Part shown: positions 25,805 to 34,921 of the stretch, piece by piece
How the letters are laid out: each line of letters starts with the position of its first letter
Position numbering within the stretch: position 1 is the first letter of the stretch
From: Shimia sp. R10_1
GTDB taxonomy: Bacteria; Pseudomonadota; Alphaproteobacteria; Rhodobacterales; Rhodobacteraceae
DNA: 64,000 nt
Direction of reading: 5' to 3'
Assembly (NCBI RefSeq): GCF_017744095.1
Contig: NZ_JAGHQX010000001.1
Location: forward strand, 1 to 64,000
Position numbers and translations under genes: made by a program
The notes under the pieces: generated by a model
What the model was told of the DNA's origin: nothing
Database searches by the model: none
The model's input: the letters and a program-made list of their open reading frames with translations, nothing else

Positions 25805-27052
25805 ATGAGAAGATATTCAGCCTTTGCTATCGCCCGCGAAGCCGCCCGCTACCACACTGGTTGGGAGCGCGCATGGCGGTCACCGGAACCCAAGAGAAAA
25901 TACGATGTGATCATCGTTGGCGCAGGCGGGCATGGCCTCGCCACCGCCTTTTATCTGGGCAAGAACTTCGGCATCACCAATGTGGCGATCATCGAGAAGG
26001 GCTGGCTTGGCGGCGGCAACACCGGTCGGAACACCACGATCATCCGCTCCAACTATCTGCAGGATCCTTCTGCAGCGCTCTATGAAAAGGCGCGCTCACT
26101 TTATGAGACCATGTCTCAGGATCTGAACTACAACGTCATGTTCTCGCCACGTGGTGTGATCATGCTGGCGCAGACCGAGCACGAAGTGCGCGGCTATCAG
26201 CGCACCGCACATGCCAACGCCCTGCAGGGTGTGCAGACCGAATTCATCGGCCCTGAGCGTGTGAAAGAGCTGGTGCCAATCATCAACCTTGATGGTCCAC
26301 GCTACCCGGTTTTGGGTGGTCTCTGGCAGGCGCGCGGCGGCACAGGCCGTCACGATGCGGTGGCTTGGGGCTATGCCCGTGCCTGCTCTGACATGGGCAT
26401 GGACATCATCCAGAAATGCGAAGTGACCGGCGTGCGCCAAGAAGGCGGCAAGGTCACCGGCGTGGACACCACCAAAGGTCCGATTGACTGTGACAAGCTT
26501 GGCCTTGTTGTGGCGGGCAACTCCGGTGATCTCGCCAATATGGCGGGCTTCCGTCTGCCGATGGAATCTGTTGCGCTTCAGGCGCTGGTGTCTGAGCCGA
26601 TCAAACCCTGTATGGATGTGGTTGTGATGGCCAACACCGTGCACGGCTATATGTCTCAGTCTGACAAAGGCGAGATGGTGATTGGCGGCGGCACAGACGG
26701 GTTCAACAACTACACCCAGCGCGGCAGCTTCCATCACGTTGAGGAAACCGTGCGCGCATTGGTCGAAACCTTCCCGATGGTCAGCCGCCTGAAAATGCTG
26801 CGCCAGTGGGGCGGCATCGTGGATGTGACCGGCGATCGCTCTCCGGTGATTGGCAAAACCCCGCTGGGCAACTGCTTCATCAACGCAGGCTGGGGCACCG
26901 GCGGCTTTAAAGCCATTCCGGGCGGCGGCTGGGCGACAGCCGAGTTGATCGCCAAAGGCGAGCCGGGTCCGCTGTCTGCGGAATTTGGTATGGAACGTTT
27001 CATCGAAGGCCGCTTCATCGACGAAAGCGTCGCGGCTGGCGTGGCACACTAA
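25805..27052 (+). CDS. soxB: Sarcosine oxidase, beta subunit
   Basis: This 415-residue flavoprotein subunit of heterotetrameric sarcosine oxidase converts sarcosine to glycine with release of H2O2 and transfer of the methyl group to folate. It has an N-terminal dinucleotide-binding motif (YDVIIVGAGGHGLATAFYLG). A conserved RHDAVAWGYARA segment contains His183, at the position where beta subunits bind FMN covalently. GIVDVTGDRSPVIG and the C-terminal GWGTGGFKAIPGGG complete the DAO-type FAD fold. The opening MRRYSAFAIAREAARYHTGWERAWRSPEP is typical for SoxB. It is the first gene of soxBDAG, divergent from ccmI. Confidence 0.95.
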   Translation: MRRYSAFAIAREAARYHTGWERAWRSPEPKRKYDVIIVGAGGHGLATAFYLGKNFGITNVAIIEKGWLGGGNTGRNTTIIRSNYLQDPSAALYEKARSLYETMSQDLNYNVMFSPRGVIMLAQTEHEVRGYQRTAHANALQGVQTEFIGPERVKELVPIINLDGPRYPVLGGLWQARGGTGRHDAVAWGYARACSDMGMDIIQKCEVTGVRQEGGKVTGVDTTKGPIDCDKLGLVVAGNSGDLANMAGFRLPMESVALQALVSEPIKPCMDVVVMANTVHGYMSQSDKGEMVIGGGTDGFNNYTQRGSFHHVEETVRALVETFPMVSRLKMLRQWGGIVDVTGDRSPVIGKTPLGNCFINAGWGTGGFKAIPGGGWATAELIAKGEPGPLSAEFGMERFIEGRFIDESVAAGVAH

Positions 27053-27067
27053 GGAAAGGGTGCAGAT

Positions 27068-27397
27068 ATGCTGACACTTCAATGCCCCTATTGCGGCGTC
27101 TGGGCCGAAGAAACTGAACTGCACGCCGAGGGCGAGGCGCACCTGAAGCGCTTCGGTCCCGGCTCCAGTGACGATCAGTTCGAAGGCTATCTCTTCATGC
27201 GCGAAAACCCAAAGGGCGTGCATTTTGAGCGCTGGCGCCACTCCAACGGCTGCGGCAAGTTCTTCCATGCGGCGCGGTGCACCACGACTTTGCAGGTGTT
27301 TGGCACCTATTCGGCCCAAACATTGGAGCCCCCGCAAGAGATCAAGGACAAAATCAGCGAAACATACCCCGGCTGGAGCTGGCGCGAGTTTTCCTGA
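27068..27397 (+). CDS. soxD: Sarcosine oxidase, delta subunit
   Basis: This 109-residue small subunit binds structural zinc and holds the heterotetramer together. CPYCG near the N-terminus (Cys6, Cys9) and HSNGCGKFFH (about residues 58-67) give the expected zinc ligands. HFERWRHSNGCGKFFHAARC is the family's signature. The gene follows soxB after 15 bp with AAGGAAAGGG as ribosome binding site. Confidence 0.95.
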   Translation: MLTLQCPYCGVWAEETELHAEGEAHLKRFGPGSSDDQFEGYLFMRENPKGVHFERWRHSNGCGKFFHAARCTTTLQVFGTYSAQTLEPPQEIKDKISETYPGWSWREFS

Positions 27398-27401
27398 TTT
27401 A

Positions 27402-27439
27402 CCCTCTGCTGAAATATGCCCGCCAGAGGCATCTGGCGG
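27402..27439. repeat. Intergenic repeated motif with stem-loop between soxD and soxA
   Basis: The stretch reads CCTCTGCTGAAATATGCCCG followed by CCAGAGGCA, and contains the perfect stem CCGCCAGA (27420-27427), loop GGCA, TCTGGCGG (27432-27439). A close relative lies at 51121-51151. The same motif type recurs in Rhodobacteraceae intergenic regions. It lies inside the sox operon, so it may act as a processing or attenuation site. Confidence 0.6.
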
Positions 27440-27464
27440 ATCAACCCACACAAAGGGCTGACAC

Positions 27465-30400
27465 ATGAGCACAAGACTTTCCACAGGCGGGCGCCTGCTC
27501 AATCGCTCCAAACAGGTGAGCTTCACCTTCAACGGCAAGCAGATGGCTGGCTATGAAGGCGATACACTGGCCTCGGCACTTCTGGCCAACGACCAGATGT
27601 TGATGGGCCGGTCGTTCAAATACCACCGTCCTCGCGGCGTTGTGGCCTCTGGTGCCGAAGAACCAAACGCTTTGGTCAACCTCGGGCAGGGCGGCAAATT
27701 TGAGCCCAACCAACGCGCCACCACCACAGAGCTGTTCAATGGTCTGTCTGCAACGTCGCAGAACCACTGGCCCAGCCTTGAGATGGACGTGGGCGTGGTC
27801 AACAACTACGCCGCGCGCTTCCTGCCTGCGGGTTTTTACTACAAAACCTTCATGGCGCCTGCGGCTGCGTGGAAACATGTGTTTGAGCCGATTGTGCGCC
27901 AGTCTGCCGGCCTCGGCAAAGCGCCCAAAGACCGCGACGCAGATCGCTATGAGCATTTCTATGCCTTCTTTGATGTGGTTGTTGTGGGCGGCGGCATCGC
28001 CGGTCTTCAGGCGGCGAAAGCCGCAGGCGAAGCCGGTGCCAAGGTTCTCTTGATGGAGCAAACCGCCCATTGGGGTGGCCGCGCTGCTGTTGACGGCGGC
28101 ACCGTCGATGGCCAGGAGGCGGCAGACTATATCGACGCCACCGTTGCAGCGCTTGAGGCGATGGACAATGTCACCCTGCGCAACCGCATGATGGGGGCAG
28201 GGGTCTATGACCACGGCTACGTGCTGGGCTATGAGCGCATCACCGACCACGCCCCGCTTCTGGATGGCCCGCGTCACCGTCTGTGGCGCATCCGTGCCAA
28301 ACAGATTGTGACAGCCACAGGTGCGATTGAACGCCCGCTGTCTTTCGCAGGCAACGACATTCCCGGCGTGATGCTGGCCAGTGCCCTGCGCGACTATGTG
28401 GTGAACTTCGGTGTGTCCGCCGGTGACCGCACAGTGGTTGTGACCAACAATGACGACGCCTATCGCACCGCGATTGCGCTGAAAAAGGCAGGTCTGGAAG
28501 TCCCCGCTGTGATTGATGCCCGTCCCGCAGGCGGCGGCGCGCTGATGGAAGAGGCCAAAAACCACGGCATTCGTGTCGAGGTTGGCAAGGCCATCGCCAA
28601 AGTCAAAGGCGGCAAACGCGTGACCGGTGTGGCGCTCTGCGCACAGGCTGGCGAAGGCGCAGTTCTGGAAGAGCTGTCCTGTGACGCGGTGGCCATGTCC
28701 GGCGGCTGGTCTCCGGTGGTGCACCTCTGGTCCCACTGCGGCGGCAAACTGATCTGGGACGAGGCGCAGGCCCATTTCCGCCCGGATACCTCCCGTGCGC
28801 CCACCAGCCACGATGGCAAGCCATTTGTCGCCACCGCTGGCAGCGCAAGCGGCCCACTTGGTCTGGCTGAGGTTCTGGCAGACGCCCATGCTGCAGGTGC
28901 GGCAGCCGCAGCGGCCACCGGCGCAGAGGGTGCGGCTTCCGCAGCCCCAACCGGGGAGAGCACCGCAGAAGCCGCGATGCAGGCCGTGTGGCTGATGCCA
29001 CAGGGTGCTGGCCCGAAACTGCGCATGAAAGCGTGGCTCGATTATCAGAACGACGTGAAAGTCTCAGATGTGCGTCTGGCGGCACAGGAAGGCTATGAAA
29101 GCGTCGAACACACCAAGCGTTACACCACGCTTGGCATGGCAACAGATCAGGGTAAGTTGAGCAACATCAACGGCTTGGCGGTTCTTTCTGATGCGTTGAA
29201 CCAGCCAATTCCAGCCACTGGAACCACCACGTTCCGTCCGCCATACACCCCGATCTCCATGGGGGCGATTGCCGGGGAAGCCCGCGACGAAGTGTTCCAA
29301 CCGCTGCGCCGCACCCCGATCCACGATTGGCACGAAGCCAACGGCGCTTTCTTTGAGCCCGTCGGCCACTGGCGGCGTCCTTACTGCTTCCCGCGCACTG
29401 GCGAGAGCCACGCAGAGGCGGTGACCCGCGAGATCCGTCAGACGCGCGACAGCGTCGGCCTGCTCGATGCCTCGACACTGGGTAAAATCATCGTCAAGGG
29501 CCCGGATGCGGGCAAATTCCTCGACATGATGTACACCAACATGATGTCCACGTTGAAGCCGGGCAAATGCCGCTATGGTCTGATGTGTAACGAGAACGGC
29601 TTCCTGATCGATGACGGCGTGGTCGCGCGCATCGATGATGAGACCTTCCTGTGCCACACCACCACCGGCGGGGCAGACCGCATTCACGGCTGGATGGAAG
29701 ACTGGCTGCAATGTGAGTGGTGGGACTGGAAAGTCTACACCGCCAATGTGACCGAGCAATATGCACAGATCGCCGTTGTGGGCCCCAACGCCCGCAAAGT
29801 GATCGAGAAACTCGGCGGTGAGATGGACGTCTCCAAAGAAGGCCTGGCCTTCATGGAGTGGAAAGACGGCAAGATCGGCGCATTTGACGCCCGCGCTTAC
29901 CGGATCTCCTTCTCTGGCGAGCTGTCCTATGAAATCGCAGTGCCAGCCAGCCAGGGCCGCGCCTTCTGGGATGCGCTTCTGGACGCGGGCAAAGAGTTCA
30001 ACATCATGCCTTACGGCACTGAAGCGTTGCACGTGATGCGGGCTGAAAAAGGCTTCATCATGATTGGGGATGAAACCGACGGCACCGTGATCCCACAGGA
30101 TCTCAACATGCAGTGGGCGATCTCCAAAAAGAAAGAGGATTTCCTCGGCAAACGCGCCCAAGCGCGTGACCATATGGCGTCCGAGGATCGCTGGAAGCTG
30201 GCGGGTTTTGAAACGCTGGATGGCTCGGTCATCCCGGATGGCGCTTATATCGTGGCGGATGGCAGCAACGCCAACAACCAGCGCAACGTGCAGGGCCGTG
30301 TGACCTCCACATATTACTCGCCCACCTTGGACCGTGGCATTGCCATGGGCCTGATCCACGGCGGTATGAAGCGCCTCGGCGATGTTGTGGCCTTCAACAA

Positions 30401-30479
30401 AGTGGACGGCGGCACAGTAGAGGCCAAAGTGATCGATCCAGTGTTCTATGACAAGGACGGGGAGAAGCAGAATGTCTAA
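27465..30479 (+). CDS. soxA: Sarcosine oxidase, alpha subunit
   Basis: This 1004-residue large subunit starts with a ferredoxin-like fold (FTFNGKQMAGYEGDTLASALLAND and RSFKYHRPRGVVASGAEEPNALV). An NAD-binding Rossmann domain follows (FDVVVVGGGIAGLQAAKAAGEAGAKVLLME, about residue 165), then a second nucleotide-binding part (TVVVTNNDDAYRTAIALKKAGLEV). The C-terminal about 400 residues are the aminomethyltransferase (GcvT-like) domain that captures the methyl group on tetrahydrofolate to give 5,10-methylenetetrahydrofolate (GLLDASTLGKIIVKGPDAGKFLDM ... GELSYEIAVPASQ). An alanine-rich linker sits around residues 470-500. It overlaps soxG by 8 bp. Confidence 0.95.
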   Translation: MSTRLSTGGRLLNRSKQVSFTFNGKQMAGYEGDTLASALLANDQMLMGRSFKYHRPRGVVASGAEEPNALVNLGQGGKFEPNQRATTTELFNGLSATSQNHWPSLEMDVGVVNNYAARFLPAGFYYKTFMAPAAAWKHVFEPIVRQSAGLGKAPKDRDADRYEHFYAFFDVVVVGGGIAGLQAAKAAGEAGAKVLLMEQTAHWGGRAAVDGGTVDGQEAADYIDATVAALEAMDNVTLRNRMMGAGVYDHGYVLGYERITDHAPLLDGPRHRLWRIRAKQIVTATGAIERPLSFAGNDIPGVMLASALRDYVVNFGVSAGDRTVVVTNNDDAYRTAIALKKAGLEVPAVIDARPAGGGALMEEAKNHGIRVEVGKAIAKVKGGKRVTGVALCAQAGEGAVLEELSCDAVAMSGGWSPVVHLWSHCGGKLIWDEAQAHFRPDTSRAPTSHDGKPFVATAGSASGPLGLAEVLADAHAAGAAAAAATGAEGAASAAPTGESTAEAAMQAVWLMPQGAGPKLRMKAWLDYQNDVKVSDVRLAAQEGYESVEHTKRYTTLGMATDQGKLSNINGLAVLSDALNQPIPATGTTTFRPPYTPISMGAIAGEARDEVFQPLRRTPIHDWHEANGAFFEPVGHWRRPYCFPRTGESHAEAVTREIRQTRDSVGLLDASTLGKIIVKGPDAGKFLDMMYTNMMSTLKPGKCRYGLMCNENGFLIDDGVVARIDDETFLCHTTTGGADRIHGWMEDWLQCEWWDWKVYTANVTEQYAQIAVVGPNARKVIEKLGGEMDVSKEGLAFMEWKDGKIGAFDARAYRISFSGELSYEIAVPASQGRAFWDALLDAGKEFNIMPYGTEALHVMRAEKGFIMIGDETDGTVIPQDLNMQWAISKKKEDFLGKRAQARDHMASEDRWKLAGFETLDGSVIPDGAYIVADGSNANNQRNVQGRVTSTYYSPTLDRGIAMGLIHGGMKRLGDVVAFNKVDGGTVEAKVIDPVFYDKDGEKQNV

Positions 30480-31044
30480 TGCAGTGAGCGCGCTCTCCGG
30501 CGCAAAATCCCAGGGCTTCGCAACGGTTGAGGAAACCGGCCTGCGCGGCATGATCACTCTGCGCGGCGATCTCGCCAGCGCAGAGATTGCCTCGGCTGTC
30601 AAAGCAGCCACCGGTGCAGAGGTGCCCGCACAGCGCAAAGTGTCTGTTGGGGACAAAGGCGCGGTGGCGTGGATGTCTCCTGACGAGTTGCTGGTGATTG
30701 TGGCTTATGACGATGCCCTGTCAGTGACCGCACAATTGACCGAGGCGCTCGCGGGCGTGCACTCGGCGGTCACCAATGTCTCTGACGCGCGTGCGGTGTT
30801 CCGCATCTCTGGCGATGCCAGCCGCGATGTGCTGGCCAAAGTGGCCCCCGTGGATTTCGCCTCTGACGCCTTTGGCGTGGGCGACATGCGCCGCACCCGC
30901 ATTTCGCAGGTGGCCGCCGCCATCTGGGGCAATGAGGACGGCAGCTTTGAGGTCATCTGCTTCCGCTCCGTGGCGCAATATGTCTTTGACGTGCTGCGCA
31001 TCTCCGCCGCAGAGGGCGGTGAGGTCGGCTTTTACGCAGACTGA
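30472..31044 (+). CDS. soxG: Sarcosine oxidase, gamma subunit
   Basis: This 190-residue subunit has no cofactor and resembles a GcvT C-terminal half. Typical segments are AWMSPDELLVIVAYDD, NVSDARAVFRISGDASRDVLAKVAPVDF and VGDMRRTRISQVAAAIWGNEDGSFEVICFRSVAQYVFDVL. ATG 30472 lies inside the end of soxA (8-bp overlap) and is preceded by GGGGAGAAG. It closes the soxBDAG operon. Confidence 0.93.
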   Translation: MSNAVSALSGAKSQGFATVEETGLRGMITLRGDLASAEIASAVKAATGAEVPAQRKVSVGDKGAVAWMSPDELLVIVAYDDALSVTAQLTEALAGVHSAVTNVSDARAVFRISGDASRDVLAKVAPVDFASDAFGVGDMRRTRISQVAAAIWGNEDGSFEVICFRSVAQYVFDVLRISAAEGGEVGFYAD

Positions 31045-31045
31045 T

Positions 31046-31104
31046 CCGATGTCTTTCTGACATCGGCTGACGAAGAAACCGGATCAGGGCTTTCATGGCC
31101 CTGA
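31046..31104 (+). terminator. Two tandem stem-loops between soxG and sodB
   Basis: The first is CCGATGTC (31046-31053), loop TTTCT, GACATCGG (31059-31066), beginning right after the soxG stop. The second is TCAGGGC (31084-31090) pairing with GCCCTGA (31098-31104). Neither has a T-run, so they may protect the 3' end of the sox mRNA or give Rho-dependent ends instead of classical termination. Confidence 0.45.
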
Positions 31105-31238
31105 CCCCAATCCCAAGACACGGCGCGGGGTTAGGACGCTGTGATTTCGACAAGTTATTCTCTTTGCACTTGACGTTACCTGCCATTCGCCCCCATCTGT
31201 CATCACATAAAATTCGCGCAACAGAAGAGGACGCTGCA

Positions 31239-31838
31239 ATGGCTTTCGAACTTCCCGACCTTCCTTATGCTCACGACGCTCTGGCCGACAAAGGCATGTC
31301 TGCAGAAACCATGGAATTCCACCATGACCTGCACCACAAAGCCTATGTTGATAACGGCAACAAGCTGATCGCTGGCACCGAGTGGGAAGGCAAAACGATG
31401 GAAGAGATCATCGTTGGCACCTACGACGCAAACGCCGTGGCGCAAAACGGCATCTTCAACAACATCTCCCAGCTGTGGAACCACAACCAGTTCTGGGAAA
31501 TGATGGGCCCAGGCGAAAGCAAAATGCCAGGTGAGCTGGAAGATGCGCTGAAAAAGACGTTTGGCTCCATCGAACAGTTCAAAACCGAGTTCGCCGCAGC
31601 GGGCGCAGGTCAGTTCGGCTCCGGCTGGGCATGGCTCGTGAAAAACGCAGACGGCTCTCTGGCAGTGACCAAAACCGAAAACGGTGTGAACCCACTGTGC
31701 TTCGGCCAGACCGCGCTGTTGGGCTGTGACGTGTGGGAGCACTCCTACTACATCGACTACCGCAACAAGCGCCCAGCGTACTTGGACAACTTCCTGAACA
31801 ACCTGGTGAACTGGGAAAACGTCGCATCCCGGATGTGA
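31239..31838 (+). CDS. sodB: Superoxide dismutase (Fe/Mn family)
   Basis: This 199-residue enzyme dismutates superoxide to O2 and H2O2. The four metal ligands are recognisable: His in MEFHHDLHHKAYVD, His in NISQLWNHNQFWEMM, and Asp and His in LLGCDVWEHSYYIDYRN. GAGQFGSGWAWLV is also diagnostic. No signal peptide is present, so it is cytoplasmic. The start ATG at 31239 begins the usual MAFELPDLPYAHDAL. A possible -35 box TTGACG lies at 31170-31175. Whether iron or manganese is used cannot be told with certainty; iron is the usual annotation in this family. Confidence 0.95.
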   Translation: MAFELPDLPYAHDALADKGMSAETMEFHHDLHHKAYVDNGNKLIAGTEWEGKTMEEIIVGTYDANAVAQNGIFNNISQLWNHNQFWEMMGPGESKMPGELEDALKKTFGSIEQFKTEFAAAGAGQFGSGWAWLVKNADGSLAVTKTENGVNPLCFGQTALLGCDVWEHSYYIDYRNKRPAYLDNFLNNLVNWENVASRM

Positions 31839-31842
31839 TCGT

Positions 31843-32727
31843 TTGACCCGCAGAGGTTTCATCAAAGGCCTGCTGGGAGCGATCCTGGCAGGCTTTTTTG
31901 CAGCCACATATGGATTTTTTGTAGAGCCAGCGCTGCGATTGCGTATCAAGCGATGGCGCATAAGGCGCGCGGATTGGTCTGCACCGCCGCTCAAAATTGC
32001 CGTGCTTGCCGATTTGCATGTCGGCGAACCCTTTGTTGGTGCCAAACGCGTCACCCGACTGGTGAAACGCATCAACGCGCTCGACGCTGATCTCGTGCTT
32101 CTGCTGGGGGACTATGCCGCTGGTCACCGCTTTATCACAGCACCCGTCTCTATTTCCGAGATTGCTCCTATTTTAGGGCAATTGCAGGCCAAGCAAGGTG
32201 TGTTTGGTGTGCTGGGCAATCATGACTGGTGGGACGATCTAAGTGCTCAGAAGCGGGGTGGAGGTCCAAACTTGTATGCTGAGGCGTTGAAAGCACAGGG
32301 CATCGGCATGCTGTCCAATCAATCTGTGAAGCTGGACGCTGCGGGCATATGGCTTGCGGGTCTTGAAGATCAGCTTGCTCTCTATGGTAAAGAAGCAGGT
32401 ATTCAAGGGTTGGATGACCTTCCTGCCACTCTTGCACAGATCGAAGACGATGGCGCGCCGGTGGTACTCATGGCGCATGAACCTGATATTTTTACTAAAT
32501 TGCCTCAACGCATAGCGTTAACTTTGAGCGGCCATACTCATGGTGGGCAGGTTCGCCTGTTTGGTTGGTCTCCAATAGTACCCTCACGATATGGCAATCG
32601 GTTTGCCTATGGGCATGTGCACGAGCAGGGTCGCGATCTGGTCGTTTCAGGCGGTATTGGCTGCTCCATCATGCCCGTGCGATTTGGTGTGGTTCCGGAG
32701 ATAACGGTGGTTGAGATCTCCAGTTAG
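31843..32727 (+). CDS. Metallophosphoesterase (YkuE/YaeI-like), membrane-anchored or Tat-exported
   Basis: This 294-residue calcineurin-type phosphoesterase shows all five metal-site motifs: AVLADLHVG, LLLGDYAAG, VLGNHDWWDD, VLMAHEPD and LTLSGHTHGGQVRLFG. The N-terminus TRRGFIKGLLGAILAGFFAATYG resembles a twin-arginine signal (RRxFIK), so export or membrane anchoring is likely. It starts with TTG at 31843, only 4 bp after sodB, and has no better start that would keep the RR motif. Relatives act on lipid-linked or nucleotide phosphates; the substrate here is unknown. Confidence 0.85.
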   Translation: MTRRGFIKGLLGAILAGFFAATYGFFVEPALRLRIKRWRIRRADWSAPPLKIAVLADLHVGEPFVGAKRVTRLVKRINALDADLVLLLGDYAAGHRFITAPVSISEIAPILGQLQAKQGVFGVLGNHDWWDDLSAQKRGGGPNLYAEALKAQGIGMLSNQSVKLDAAGIWLAGLEDQLALYGKEAGIQGLDDLPATLAQIEDDGAPVVLMAHEPDIFTKLPQRIALTLSGHTHGGQVRLFGWSPIVPSRYGNRFAYGHVHEQGRDLVVSGGIGCSIMPVRFGVVPEITVVEISS

Positions 32728-32899
32728 AACACGAACCGGATAAGCATCTTCTCGCCGGTGGGCGCGCCATGCGAGCCGCCTCTTATTGAATAGGGCGGTG
32801 GCGTCCTTATCTTCTGAACATGGGAGGAACGCAGAGTATCAATCAACAATACCGCAGGTCTTCCCTTTTGTTTTCTGTGAAATCGAGAGGAGTTCATCG

Positions 32900-33352
32900 A
32901 TGGGTATCGTGTCAAAAGGCACTTGGGTTGTTGTTGCAGATGGTGAAAAGGCGTTAATTTACAAAAACGTGGCCACCGCTTTTGATCCTCGATTCCGATT
33001 GGTTACCTCGCTCACATCGCAACACCTTGATCAGCAGATTGCTTCAGATCGCCCCGGGCGTCGCACGGACGGGGGGCCGGGGCAGAAATCCGCGATGGAA
33101 CAGACCGATCAACAGCGCCGCGCTCTGACCCGGTTTGCCCAGGATCTTGCGGAGCGTTTGCTGCAACAGGAACGCCGGGACAAATATCCCAAGTTGGTGC
33201 TCGTGGCTGCGCCGCAGGTTATGGGTGCCTTGCGTCGTTGTCTGCACAAATCGGTGCTTAACAAAGTGGTTGCACAGATTGATAAAACCCTGACCAATCA
33301 CAAACGCGAAGGGCTCGAACGGGTGCTCAAGTCAGAGCTCGTCGCGGTCTGA
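32900..33352 (+). CDS. Host-attachment family protein
   Basis: This 150-residue protein belongs to the family first named for attachment to host cells (Host_attach, formerly a DUF). Typical features are an N-terminal strand WVVVADGEKALIYKN, a variable middle with GRRTDGGPGQKSAMEQTD, and LVLVAAPQVMGALRRCLHKSVLNKVVAQIDKTLTNH in the second half. The fold resembles archaeal release factor-like proteins, and the true function is unsettled. The ATG at 32900 follows GAGAGGAG at good spacing, so the in-frame upstream extension is not used. It stands alone, 172 bp from its neighbour. Confidence 0.8.
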   Translation: MGIVSKGTWVVVADGEKALIYKNVATAFDPRFRLVTSLTSQHLDQQIASDRPGRRTDGGPGQKSAMEQTDQQRRALTRFAQDLAERLLQQERRDKYPKLVLVAAPQVMGALRRCLHKSVLNKVVAQIDKTLTNHKREGLERVLKSELVAV

Positions 33353-33505
33353 CGGGCTTGCCCATATGGCGCTACACATCTGGCGCATCTGACCTGTGTG
33401 CGTTCTTCTTTCAGGCGAACGCACACCTCGCTGAGAATATACTTGATTAAAAGTATCAGATTCACATATTTGGTCCAGAATTGGTATTTCAGAGCAGGAT
33501 CAACT

Positions 33506-34267
33506 ATGCCCAGACCTCAACCCAGAATGCTCGAAGTGCTGCGCACAGAGATGGTGACCCCCAATATGAGGCGCGTGGTGTTTGGCGGGCAGGAGATCAC
33601 CACGATCCCCGAAGGCTATGAAGGTGGCTATATCAAGCTGATCTTTCCCGATGCGCCGCACAGCACCCCGGATCGAGTGGTGATGCGCACCTATTCTATT
33701 CGCGCATTTGATGCCGAAAAAGGAGAGATGGCGGTGGATTTTGCCCTGCACGGCGACGCAGGCGGGCTGGCCACCGATTGGGCTATGACGGTGCAGCCGG
33801 GTGATCGCATCCTGATCGGCGGGCCGGGTTCAGTGAAAATGGTGGATCCTGCGGCAGATTGGGTCATGCTTGCGGGTGACATGACCGCGATCCCGGCGCT
33901 GATGTGCAACTTTGAGCGTCTGACGGCAGACACCAAAGGCTATGTCGTGATTGAAATCACCTCAGAGGCGGACAAACAGGATCTGAACCTGCCAGACGGC
34001 ATTGAGCTGCATTGGGTGATCAATCCTGCGCCGGAAAAGCTTGAGGGCAAGCTGGTGGAACAGATCAAAGCGCTGCCATGGCTTGAGGGCCAGGTCAGTG
34101 TCTGGACCGCATGTGAGTTTGACAGCATGCGCGCGCTGCGCAGCTACTATCGCACGGATCGCGGCGTGGGCCGCGACCAGATTTATCTCTCAAGCTACTG
34201 GCGGGCAGGGCGCACGGAGGATCAGCACAAGGTCGACAAACAGGTCGACAGCGCCAAAGCCGCCTGA
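33506..34267 (+). CDS. Siderophore-interacting protein (FAD-dependent ferric-siderophore reductase family)
   Basis: This 253-residue flavoprotein is related to ViuB/YqjH, which reduce ferric siderophores in the cytoplasm to release iron. The FAD-binding region has VVMRTYSIRAFDAEKGEMAVDFALHGDAGGLATDWAM and GDRILIGGPGSVK. The NAD(P)H-binding half contains WVMLAGDMTAIPAL, VSVWTACEFDSMRALRSYYR and the C-terminal YLSSYWRAGRTEDQHK, a hallmark. The start MPRPQPRMLEVL at 33506 is favoured over the upstream start at 33398, because relatives begin shortly before the first beta-strand. No siderophore genes are nearby. Confidence 0.88.
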   Translation: MPRPQPRMLEVLRTEMVTPNMRRVVFGGQEITTIPEGYEGGYIKLIFPDAPHSTPDRVVMRTYSIRAFDAEKGEMAVDFALHGDAGGLATDWAMTVQPGDRILIGGPGSVKMVDPAADWVMLAGDMTAIPALMCNFERLTADTKGYVVIEITSEADKQDLNLPDGIELHWVINPAPEKLEGKLVEQIKALPWLEGQVSVWTACEFDSMRALRSYYRTDRGVGRDQIYLSSYWRAGRTEDQHKVDKQVDSAKAA

Positions 34268-34270
34268 AGC

Positions 34271-34822
34271 TTAGGCAAGGGCAGTGTCGAGCATCGCCTG
34301 AAGCTCCGCCACATCGCCCGCGACCTGCACAAAATCGCGCAAGGAGGCATCCGCAAAGCCTTGCGCGATCACATGGTCCACAAGCCCCATCAACGGGTCC
34401 CAGAAGCCGTTCACATTCAGCAGCACAATGGGTTTGGCGTGCAGCTTGAGTTGTCGCCATGTGAGCACCTCAAAGAACTCATCCAGCGAACCTGCGCCCC
34501 CCGGCAAAACCACAATCGCATCACAATTCATAAACATGACTTTTTTGCGCTCATGCATGTTTTCGGTTACGATGAAATTGGTCAGGTCGGTTTTGCCCAC
34601 CTCCCATTCCAGCAGGTGTGTTGGGATCACGCCGAAGGTCTCTGCACCAGACGCCTGCGCCGCGTTTGCCACGGCGCCCATCAAGCCCACGTCACCCGCG
34701 CCGTAAACCAATCGCCAGTTCTTTTCGGCAAAGCTTGCGCCAAAGGCTTCTGCGGCCGCCTGATAGGCCGCATCAGTGCCGGAACGTGAGCCGCAAAAGA
34801 CACAGATCGAGCGTGTAGCCAT
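34271..34822 (-). CDS. LOG-family protein (cytokinin riboside 5'-monophosphate phosphoribohydrolase-like)
   Basis: This 183-residue Rossmann-fold protein has the LOG-family motif LPGGAGSLDEFFEVLTWRQL (PGGxGTxxE type, here Ser for Thr) and an N-terminal SICVFCGSRSGTDAAY. Members cleave AMP or cytokinin nucleotides to a base plus ribose 5-phosphate. The bacterial role is mostly nucleotide turnover, although some bacteria make cytokinins. The start ATG at 34822 (MATRSICVFCGS) is used rather than the longer frame from 34858. The gene converges with the siderophore-interacting gene (3 bp apart) and diverges from the LysM gene. Confidence 0.88.
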   Translation of the reverse strand: MATRSICVFCGSRSGTDAAYQAAAEAFGASFAEKNWRLVYGAGDVGLMGAVANAAQASGAETFGVIPTHLLEWEVGKTDLTNFIVTENMHERKKVMFMNCDAIVVLPGGAGSLDEFFEVLTWRQLKLHAKPIVLLNVNGFWDPLMGLVDHVIAQGFADASLRDFVQVAGDVAELQAMLDTALA

Positions 34823-34921
34823 GAAATTCTCCAATATCATCAATGCTGTTTTGACCACAAATAGAGGGGTTGATACTGTCTCTCAACCGAGAGAACGACA
34901 GAATTTGGGGGTTTGTCGGCG

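Noticed and set aside
27441-28889. Long minus-strand frame of 482 residues opposite soxA
   Set aside because: It lies entirely over the strongly conserved soxA gene and is rich in H, G, A and R, typical of antisense frames in GC-rich DNA; no family features.
32728-32899. Small RNA or tRNA gene in the gap before the host-attachment gene
   Set aside because: Only a weak CCGCC/GGCGG pairing was seen; no tRNA cloverleaf or terminator structure.
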